The notes under the pieces: model-generated | Databases searched by the model: none | Told to the model about the DNA's origin: nothing | Seen by the model: the letters and a program-made list of their open reading frames with translations, nothing else | In this document: positions 1-6,973 of the stretch, piece by piece | Numbering within the stretch: the stretch's first letter is position 1 | Layout: each line of letters starts with the position of its first letter | NCBI GenBank assembly: GCA_020431945.1 | Contig: JAGQHH010000295.1 | Span: forward strand, 1-7,794 | DNA from: Cyanobacteria bacterium HKST-UBA02 | Lineage (GTDB): Bacteria > Cyanobacteriota > Vampirovibrionia > Obscuribacterales > Obscuribacteraceae | DNA length: 7,794 nucleotides | Reading direction: 5' to 3' | Translations under genes and position numbers: made by a program

Positions 1-1342
<1,342 letters not shown>

Positions 1343-1349
1343 TTAATCC

Positions 1350-1360
1350 CTGCCTGGCAG
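1350..1360. repeat. 11-bp perfect dyad in the divergent promoter region
   Basis: CTGCC and GGCAG are exact inverted copies around a single central T. One central base is too short for an RNA hairpin loop, so if it functions it would be as a DNA-binding site for a dimeric regulator. Its position about 50 nt upstream of the channel start and 83 nt upstream of the atpD start would suit an operator. A dyad this short can occur by chance. Confidence 0.25.
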
Positions 1361-1383
1361 CGGTCGTTTATGATACTTTTCGT

Positions 1384-1413
1384 ATGAGGTCAAATTTTCT
1401 AAATATCTCTTGA
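1384..1413 (+). other. Nine-codon ORF overlapping the channel start codon
   Basis: An ATG at 1384 opens nine codons (MRSNFLNIS) that end in TGA at 1411-1413. This stop overlaps the TTG start proposed for the potassium channel as TTGA. There is no Shine-Dalgarno sequence in front of the ATG. It could be a leader peptide translationally coupled to the channel, or the true N-terminus of the channel separated by a single-base indel (real or from assembly), or chance. The frame differs from that of the channel ORF. Confidence 0.25.
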
Positions 1414-2405
1414 ACAATCCCAAGTATCGGCGTTTCGTCTCCGACTTCGTAAAGTTGCTCCTGCTGGTGGTTTTCGGCACCGTGGGTTTCATGCTCGTGG
1501 AGCACTGGAGTTTCCTCGATTCTCTTTACATGACCGTAATCACGCTGACCACCGTGGGTTACGGGGAGGTCTATCCTCTTGACACCAATGGCAAGATCTA
1601 TGCCGTGGTTCTCATCCTCATAGGTGCCGGCGTCGTTCTCTATATCCTCGGCGATATGGTAGAACTCTTGATCGATATTAACCTCGGAAGGCGCATGAAA
1701 TACAGGATCATCAAGCTCAGCGACCACCAGATCGTCTGCGGTTTCGGACGGACCGGCCAGGAAGTGGCGGAGCATTTCAGAGAGAACCGTATCCCCTTCG
1801 TGGTTGTCGAGCAGGACCCCCAGGTGGTCCGGGAAGCCGAGGATATGGGCATGCTGGTGCTGGAAGGAGACGCCTCCACCGACGAGGTTCTCCTGGATGC
1901 TCAGATTGCCAAGGCCAGCGGTATAGTCTGCGCCCTGCCCGACGATACTCAAAATACATTTATCGCTCTCACCGCCAAGGGTCTGAACGAAAATATAGAT
2001 ATAGTATCCCGGGCCGCGAACCCGGGCTCCGAAGCAAAACTCAGGCGTGCCGGCGCTCGCATGGTCATCTCGCCATATGTGATTTGCGGCCAGCGTCTGG
2101 CAGCAGCCGTAACCCATCCGCTGGTGACCGAATTCCTCGACGTGGTCATGCACACTCCCGGAAAGGACCTGCGAATGGAGCAATTCCCTCTGCACATGCC
2201 CTCTAAATTGATCGGTTTGACCCTGAAAAGCGCCAACATAAAACAGAGATCAGGGGTTATGATCCTGGCGGTTAAACAAAATGGTAAGCTGATTACTAAT
2301 CCTTCACCGGATCTTGTATTCGGTGCCGGAGACGAGCTGATAGCCTTAGGGGCGCAGCAAGAGCTGGAGAAATTAGCCGAGCTCGTGGGAAGAAAGGAAA
2401 GCTGA
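1410..2405 (+). CDS. Two-TM potassium channel with cytoplasmic RCK (TrkA-N/TrkA-C) domains, MthK-like
   Basis: Inner-membrane potassium-selective channel subunit of 331 residues, expected to form a tetramer gated by its cytoplasmic RCK ring. Seen in order: TM1 at about 12-30; pore helix and selectivity filter TVGYG at 48-52; TM2 at about 64-85; a Rossmann-type RCK_N domain starting at the GFGRTG nucleotide-binding loop (111-116), with acidic Glu134 ending beta-2 and Asp154 further on; the ISPYVICGQ linker helix (about 220-228); then an RCK_C/TrkA_C domain (about 250-327). Length and order match MthK (about 336 residues). From memory of MthK, its Ca-binding Glu210/Glu212 fall where this protein has Arg201 and Ala203, so the gating ligand probably differs. 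The start is uncertain: TTG at 1410 is the only start-like codon downstream of the in-frame stop (1371) that keeps TM1, and it has no good ribosome site. First gene of the apparent four-gene cluster; its TGA overlaps the Shine-Dalgarno of the next gene. A channel role is well supported; the ligand is unknown. Confidence 0.92.
   Translation: MNNPKYRRFVSDFVKLLLLVVFGTVGFMLVEHWSFLDSLYMTVITLTTVGYGEVYPLDTNGKIYAVVLILIGAGVVLYILGDMVELLIDINLGRRMKYRIIKLSDHQIVCGFGRTGQEVAEHFRENRIPFVVVEQDPQVVREAEDMGMLVLEGDASTDEVLLDAQIAKASGIVCALPDDTQNTFIALTAKGLNENIDIVSRAANPGSEAKLRRAGARMVISPYVICGQRLAAAVTHPLVTEFLDVVMHTPGKDLRMEQFPLHMPSKLIGLTLKSANIKQRSGVMILAVKQNGKLITNPSPDLVFGAGDELIALGAQQELEKLAELVGRKES
1686..1697 (+). promoter_or_regulatory. 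Possible internal translation start for a free RCK domain
   Basis: GGAAGG at 1686-1691 lies three bases before an in-frame ATG (1695-1697, Met96 of the channel). This Met sits just after TM2 and about 15 residues before the GFGRTG loop. It is therefore placed where MthK and some other RCK channels are known to use an internal Met to make a separate soluble RCK subunit. The spacing is shorter than ideal, so this is a candidate only. Confidence 0.3.
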
Positions 2406-2409
2406 GGAG
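2405..2409 (+). promoter_or_regulatory. Shine-Dalgarno of the DUF1292 gene
   Basis: AGGAG at 2405-2409, five bases before the ATG at 2415. It begins on the last base of the channel stop codon (2403-2405), so the two genes are tightly linked and probably translationally coupled. It is the clearest ribosome site in the plus-strand cluster. Confidence 0.8.
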
Positions 2410-2414
2410 TAGAT

Positions 2415-2723
2415 ATGACAAACGAGCCGCCCGCACAGGACGACGCCATCATCACCCTTGAGGGAGAAGACGGGACCTCTCATACTTGCCAGATTCTTGA
2501 CATTATCGACTTCGAGGGCAATCAATACGGGATACTGATCAAAAAGCCGGACCAGAGCGCCGCTCCGGATGGCGAGATCGAAGAGGAGTCCCTGGTGATC
2601 ATGCGCCTTATCGAGAAAGACGACCAGCATATATTCCGCACCATCGAAAGCGACGAGGAGTTCGCCCGGGTGGTGGCTTATGTCGAAGAGATCGCCAGGG
2701 CTGCCGTAGCCGGGGAAGATTGA
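2415..2723 (+). CDS. DUF1292 family small acidic protein (YrzB-like)
   Basis: A 102-residue, strongly acidic, soluble protein with no signal peptide or membrane segment. The sequence follows the DUF1292 pattern: an ITLEGEDGTSHTCQILDIIDFEG segment split here as residues about 13-35 (beta strands around a conserved hydrophobic/acidic core), then NQYGILI, then a Glu/Asp-rich loop (54-59) followed by SLVIMRLIEKD, and a C-terminal Glu-rich helix (FARVVAYVEEIARAA). The family is widespread in Firmicutes and some other bacteria and has no established biochemical function. Here it lies 9 nt after the potassium channel gene and 64 nt before a kinase gene, which is not the context I know for the family. 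A modulatory or adaptor role for its neighbours is conceivable but only inferred from position. Family assignment is fairly sure. Confidence 0.82.
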   Translation: MTNEPPAQDDAIITLEGEDGTSHTCQILDIIDFEGNQYGILIKKPDQSAAPDGEIEEESLVIMRLIEKDDQHIFRTIESDEEFARVVAYVEEIARAAVAGED

Positions 2724-2787
2724 GCGCAAACGGGCCGGTATGAAAGAATAGAGTAAGAAAGGCAGTCGTCCGCGAGGCACACGAGCA
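2724..2787 (+). other. Short intergenic gap inside the plus-strand cluster
   Basis: The 64 bases between the DUF1292 gene and the first kinase gene show no stem-loop followed by a T run and no convincing promoter. A GAGG at 2774-2777 is 10 nt before the kinase ATG and is a weak ribosome site. An in-frame ATG at 2740 is closed by TAG after three codons, so the kinase cannot start there. Read-through transcription from the channel gene is likely. Confidence 0.5.
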
Positions 2788-3774
2788 ATGTCCGACAGGA
2801 GCGTTGAGGACTGGATCGGGGCTCAGTATGGCGACTACACTATCCAGGAGCTGGTGGGCGAAGGCACGTTCTCCATGGTCTTCCGGGCTGTCGATCGATT
2901 CGGCGGCCAGGAGAGAGCCCTGAAGATACCCAGGCCCTATATCAGCGCCCGGGAAAAGCCCGACGAGTTCATTCCCACGCAGGTTTTCATCCAGCGTGCC
3001 GACCGTTATTCGCCCCAGGAGGCCTCGCCGGTTCATATCCAGAAGATCCAGGTGGCCAGGACCAAGGCTGTGAACGACCGGGGTCTGGTATCGGTGGACC
3101 GCTATTCTTTCGAGAAGGACAAAGCCTTCACCCGAATGCCGCTTCTCTCCGGCAAGACCTATCGCCAGTACATGCGGGCGGGTCCGGTGCCGATCACGCT
3201 CCTGCGCAACATAGCCAGCACTCTCGAGCGGCTGAGCAACAACGAGGAGTTCGGCTATCATGGCGACGTCAAACCGGAAAATATGATTGTAACCACCGAT
3301 GGTGTCATCCTGGTGGACTGCGGCTATTTCGGATCCATAGAGATGGACGAGGACGAGATCTACGAGCAGAAGGCTCTGATCGTTACCACGCCGCGCTATT
3401 ATCCGCATCTAAAGGCAGACGATCTGCTGGCTTTCGGCCTGATTCTCTGGGAGACCGCCCTGCGCCAACCGTTGTTGAGCTCGGTGGCTTATTCGAGAGA
3501 TTTCGAGCTGGACGAGGTCGCCGAGGAGCTTGTCGAATCCGTCCACCAGGAGGAGTCCCTGGGCAACTTTCATTTCTCCCAGATCCTCGACGCGGCGCCG
3601 CCCTCCGATTTCCGTCCGGGCATTCCTTCGAGGGTGGAGGAGTTTCTGCTCAAAGGGGTGCGCTTGAAATTCAGGGATGATAACATCCTCGATGTGGTCG
3701 AAGGTTTCGAGAGTTTCGAAGAGCTCGATGTCGAGCTGGGCAACCTTATCCGAAGCGGAATCCACTACCTCTGA
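2788..3774 (+). CDS. Atypical Hanks-type Ser/Thr protein kinase homologue, soluble
   Basis: A 328-residue cytoplasmic protein with a eukaryote-like kinase fold and no predicted membrane segment. Visible elements: glycine-rich loop VGEGTFSMVF (23-32), ATP-binding Lys46 in RALKIP, a likely alpha-C Glu78 in PQEAS, hinge-side MPLLSG (117-122), catalytic loop HGDVKPEN (158-165, Asp160, Lys162, Asn165), metal-binding DCG (177-179) in place of DFG, and an ADDLLAFGLILWE segment (210-222) matching subdomain IX. The usual Arg of HRD is Gly and there is no recognisable APE motif after the activation loop (TPRYYPHL instead). The stretch between the ATP Lys and the hinge is about 20 residues longer than in the neighbouring kinase. 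Key catalytic residues remain, so activity is possible, without activation-loop control of the RD type; a pseudokinase or regulatory partner is the alternative. The next kinase starts 6 nt downstream. ATG at 2788 is the only reasonable start. Confidence 0.85.
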   Translation: MSDRSVEDWIGAQYGDYTIQELVGEGTFSMVFRAVDRFGGQERALKIPRPYISAREKPDEFIPTQVFIQRADRYSPQEASPVHIQKIQVARTKAVNDRGLVSVDRYSFEKDKAFTRMPLLSGKTYRQYMRAGPVPITLLRNIASTLERLSNNEEFGYHGDVKPENMIVTTDGVILVDCGYFGSIEMDEDEIYEQKALIVTTPRYYPHLKADDLLAFGLILWETALRQPLLSSVAYSRDFELDEVAEELVESVHQEESLGNFHFSQILDAAPPSDFRPGIPSRVEEFLLKGVRLKFRDDNILDVVEGFESFEELDVELGNLIRSGIHYL

Positions 3775-3780
3775 GTCTTT

Positions 3781-6495
3781 ATGAGTTCAGAAGAGCAAAT
3801 CCCCAACGGCGAGATCTGCAGAGTCTGCGGCAGTTCTTTGAGCGACTGCAAATGCTCCACTGTGTTCGTCCGCGAGCAGGGCGGCGGGAGCCAGGGCATC
3901 ACAGAGGTCCTGCCGGCGGCTCGCCCGCTTCATCCGGATGGAGAGGAGCTCGACAACCGCTATCGCATAGTCTCGATGATCGGCACCGGCGGGATGGGCA
4001 CCGTATATGAAGCGGAGCATCTGGTCCTGCTCAATCGTGTGGCGATCAAGATTATGCGTGCGGAATTCGTCTCCGACCGCGCTGTTACTGCCCGCTTCGA
4101 GCAAGAGGCCAGGGCTTGCGCCGGGCTCACCCATCCCAATCTGGTGTCGGTCTATGACTGTGGTAGTACTATCAGCGGTGAGCCTTATCTGGTCATGGAG
4201 TTTCTCTCGGGGCCCAATCTCGGCGAGGTGATCAGGAGCCAGGGCGCGCTTTCCTCTTCCCGATTCTTCGATGTCATGCTCCAGGTGCTGCGAGGGCTTT
4301 CTTATGCCCACAACCACGGGGTCATCCATCGCGATCTCAAGCCTGCCAACATCATCATCGAGCCCGGACCCGAGGGGCGCGAGCTCCCCAAGATCGTCGA
4401 TTTCGGCGTCGCCAAGCTCGAGGAGTTCGGCCCGGCTATGCAGATGCTCACCCAGACCGGCGAGGTATTCGGCAGCCCTTCTTATATGAGCCCGGAGCAG
4501 TGCAAGGGGCTCGCCGTCGATGCTCGCTCGGACATCTACGCTCTCGGCTGTGTCATGTATGAAGCCCTCACAGGCAGGCAGGCTTTCGCCGGGCACAATA
4601 TCATGACGGTGCTCGATATGCAGCTCAATGCGAGCCCCCCTGATTTCAGTTCGGTGCCCGACAGTGAGGGGCTTCCCGGGCCCCTTTGCGATGCCGTGAT
4701 GAAATGTCTGGCCAAAGATCCCGATGAGCGGTTTCAAACCTGCGAAGAGCTCATTGCGCATCTCGAGCGGGTCAGGGACGATATGCTCGGCACCTATCGT
4801 CTCCAGATCGGCAATCTCAACGTATCCGGGGAAGTCGTGCTCTCCTCGGTGACCGCACTGGCGGTAGTGGCATGCCTGGTGGGTTTCCTCTTTCTCATGC
4901 CCCGGGATCTGATTGCCGGCCTCTCAGGCTCCTCCGGTATAAGCGGCGGTCCAGCCGATTCGACCACGACGATGATGGCGGCGAACTCTCTTACATGGTA
5001 TGCCGACAAGAAAGGCATGAGCGCTTTCGCCACGGACACATTCATCGATTCTCTGGAGAAGGCCGTCAAAGACAGGGCCCCGGCTGCTGTTCAGCTCTCC
5101 CTGGCTCTGCCCGCCATCATGAAAGAGCGTGATGCCCACAACTATCGACTCGGTCTGGGCATCTACGACCGTGTCAAACCGGCTCTCGAGGCTTACCGGA
5201 AGAACCATGATAGAGCCCACGCTAAAAACCAGGCCGGTGACCCGGCAGTGGATGCCGGCACCCTGGTCTATTATTACGCAGCCCAGTGTCACGATCGTCA
5301 GAATGAGCCCGATGCCGCCTTCGCCCTCTATCAGTCCGGAGTGGAGTTCGCCGATGAGCTCTCCGCTTCACCCTGGGTAAAAGCCCGTATCTACGGACGC
5401 TACGCCTCGGCCCTGAGGAAAAAGGAGTCGGGCTCGCGGACTGCTCAGAGACGATTGGAGCAGATCGTCGACCTGATCGAGAAAGAGCCGCCTGAAATGA
5501 AGAAGAAGCTTCTCGGTTATGCCGGTGATGCCCTGGTGGACCTCGGCGAGATCAAGCGCTCCCGGGGCGAGAATGATGGCGCCCTGGCGGACTATCGCAA
5601 GGCCGCCGGCTATCTCGAAGAGACCGGGGAGAGAGGCGATGCCATAGAAGCCAGGCAGAAAGCCATCAGCCTGCTCGTCTCCATGGGCAAGCACGAAGAA
5701 GCCAGGCAAGAGGCGGCGGCGCTCTACTCGGGCCGGATCGAGTCTGCGAAGGCACTCAAGGCGGTGCCTGCTCTCAAGGGGGCATCGCCCCTGGTGCTTG
5801 CCGACCGGGGCTGCTATCTCAAGCAGGAGCGTCTACCGGACTATGCACCGAGCCTGCTTGCCTCTCTCGATGCCGCCGAGAAGGCGAACCTTCCGGATAT
5901 CGATCGACTGGCGATCGGAGCGCGCCTTGCCGAGTTCTACAGCGAGGAGCACCGCAACGATGATATCGATGCTCTCTACCGGCGAATGCTGCCCAGTCTC
6001 GACCGCCTGCAGGTAGCGATGAAGGAAGGACATGCCTCGGGAAGCGTCTATTCCGGTGCCGCTCCCCGAATCGCTTATTTCACATCTCTGTCTCTTATCG
6101 AGCGCAGTCTCTTTTCGCAATCCGAAAAAGTCCTGGCCGATGGTCTCGACCTTTGCAAGGGGCAGCCGGATGAGACTTTCTGGACGGCGCGCCTGGAGGA
6201 GATGATGGGGCAGTCTTACCGGGGCGAGGGGCGTATAGATCTGGCGGAGGAGGAGCTCAAGAAGGCTCTATCCGGTTATGAGTCCGTGGCCGGCAAGAAA
6301 CACCGCAGCTATGCCGACTGTCTGGCGCATCTGGCCAGGGTTCACGCCGATCAGGGCAAATACGATCAGGCCCGGGCGGAGCTCAATATCGCCATGGAGT
6401 GCGTCCGGGGCGACGGCTGGATAAGCTGGCGGATAGACACTTATAAGTCAGACCTGCGTGCCATCGAAGAGGAGCGCAAGAAAGGCGGCAAGTAA
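3781..6495 (+). CDS. Transmembrane Ser/Thr protein kinase with N-terminal Cys4 motif and C-terminal TPR region
   Basis: Receptor-like PknB/Hanks-type kinase of 904 residues. Order of parts: a zinc-ribbon-like Cys13-x2-Cys16-x6-Cys23-x-Cys25; a complete kinase domain at about 61-335 with IGTGGMGTVY (67-76), Lys90 (VAIK), Glu109 (alpha-C), HRDLKPAN (183-190, Asp185), DFG (207-209), activation-loop Thr224 and Thr226, GSPSYMSPEQ (231-240) and SDIYALG (subdomain IX); one membrane segment at about 354-373; a Ser/Gly-rich linker; and a long alpha-helical region with TPR-like helix pairs (about 500-545, 575-650 and 800-875). All catalytic residues are present, so it should be an active Ser/Thr kinase. 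With one TM the kinase would be cytoplasmic and the TPR part extracytoplasmic, as in other PknB-type receptors; the TPR part would bind a protein or other ligand, identity unknown. It follows the atypical kinase by 6 nt without a clear ribosome site, suggesting coupled translation. Its TAA touches the stop codon of the opposing gene. Confidence 0.93.
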   Translation: MSSEEQIPNGEICRVCGSSLSDCKCSTVFVREQGGGSQGITEVLPAARPLHPDGEELDNRYRIVSMIGTGGMGTVYEAEHLVLLNRVAIKIMRAEFVSDRAVTARFEQEARACAGLTHPNLVSVYDCGSTISGEPYLVMEFLSGPNLGEVIRSQGALSSSRFFDVMLQVLRGLSYAHNHGVIHRDLKPANIIIEPGPEGRELPKIVDFGVAKLEEFGPAMQMLTQTGEVFGSPSYMSPEQCKGLAVDARSDIYALGCVMYEALTGRQAFAGHNIMTVLDMQLNASPPDFSSVPDSEGLPGPLCDAVMKCLAKDPDERFQTCEELIAHLERVRDDMLGTYRLQIGNLNVSGEVVLSSVTALAVVACLVGFLFLMPRDLIAGLSGSSGISGGPADSTTTMMAANSLTWYADKKGMSAFATDTFIDSLEKAVKDRAPAAVQLSLALPAIMKERDAHNYRLGLGIYDRVKPALEAYRKNHDRAHAKNQAGDPAVDAGTLVYYYAAQCHDRQNEPDAAFALYQSGVEFADELSASPWVKARIYGRYASALRKKESGSRTAQRRLEQIVDLIEKEPPEMKKKLLGYAGDALVDLGEIKRSRGENDGALADYRKAAGYLEETGERGDAIEARQKAISLLVSMGKHEEARQEAAALYSGRIESAKALKAVPALKGASPLVLADRGCYLKQERLPDYAPSLLASLDAAEKANLPDIDRLAIGARLAEFYSEEHRNDDIDALYRRMLPSLDRLQVAMKEGHASGSVYSGAAPRIAYFTSLSLIERSLFSQSEKVLADGLDLCKGQPDETFWTARLEEMMGQSYRGEGRIDLAEEELKKALSGYESVAGKKHRSYADCLAHLARVHADQGKYDQARAELNIAMECVRGDGWISWRIDTYKSDLRAIEEERKKGGK

Positions 6496-6969
6496 TCAAT
6501 AGCTCATCAGGAGCTTGGGTTGCGGCTCCATGGCTTCGGGCTCGCGCATGAGCTCGAAAGCGATTTCTTCCACCACGATCTCCAGTGGTGCCCGGGAGTC
6601 GAAGCGGCGCTCTTTGCTGCCGGTGGTCCACATTCCGTCATCGCTCTTGCCGGTGGCATAGACGGTGATATAGCGGCTTCCCCGGTGCACTATATACATG
6701 ACCGCGTTTTTCTCGAAATCGGCCCAGCGCTCGAGCTGCAATTTGTCCAGCACCGCCGAGCCAGGCCCGTCGGGGTTGTCAGCGGAGTCGAGAGTGTCCA
6801 CATCCCGGGAAAGACAGTCGTATATATGCGATTTCCAGGTCTCGACCGCGATCACGTCGAAGACCGAGACTGGAGCGACTTCCATGAAGATGCCTTCTTC
6901 GTTGGCGGCCATGCGCGGAATGACGACCTTCCGGCCGACGGCATAGACATAAACCCGGAGCATAGTCAT
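6496..6969 (-). CDS. Hypothetical protein downstream of lysS
   Basis: I do not recognise this 157-residue protein. It has no signal peptide and no membrane segment. The N-terminal half has several short hydrophobic strands (LRVYVYAVG, KVVIPRM, GIFMEVAPVSVFDVIAV). A polar Asp-rich stretch at about 56-70 (DVDTLDSADNPDGPG) looks like a loop. A second strand-rich part follows (NAVMYIVHRG, RYITVYATG), and the protein ends in an acidic helix (IVVEEIAFELMREPEAMEP). Only one Cys (52) is present. This suggests a small soluble mixed alpha/beta domain. The ATG at 6969 is 4 nt after the lysS stop codon, so it is probably co-transcribed and translationally coupled with lysS; a second ATG at 6963 is an equally possible start. 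No strong ribosome site is seen for either. Codon use looks like that of its neighbours. That it is a real gene is supported by the tight spacing on both sides and the open frame; function is unknown. Confidence 0.7.
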   Translation of the reverse strand: MTMLRVYVYAVGRKVVIPRMAANEEGIFMEVAPVSVFDVIAVETWKSHIYDCLSRDVDTLDSADNPDGPGSAVLDKLQLERWADFEKNAVMYIVHRGSRYITVYATGKSDDGMWTTGSKERRFDSRAPLEIVVEEIAFELMREPEAMEPQPKLLMSY

Positions 6970-6973
6970 GAGT

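Noticed and set aside
1368..2195. 275-codon minus-strand ORF opposite the potassium channel
   Set aside because: Antisense shadow of a gene with intact channel and RCK motifs; its translation is rich in His, Gly and acidic residues without any domain pattern.
2608..3408. 266-codon minus-strand ORF opposite the DUF1292 and first kinase genes
   Set aside because: It crosses two plus-strand genes and their gap and has no domain pattern; explained by codon bias of the sense genes.
3787..4761. 324-codon minus-strand ORF opposite the large kinase domain
   Set aside because: Antisense shadow of a highly conserved kinase domain; no ribosome site and no recognisable product.
6510..6529. GGAGC/GCTCC inverted repeat just after the kinase gene, considered as a terminator
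   Set aside because: Only five base pairs, a ten-base loop and no T run on either strand; also inside the coding sequence of the opposing gene.
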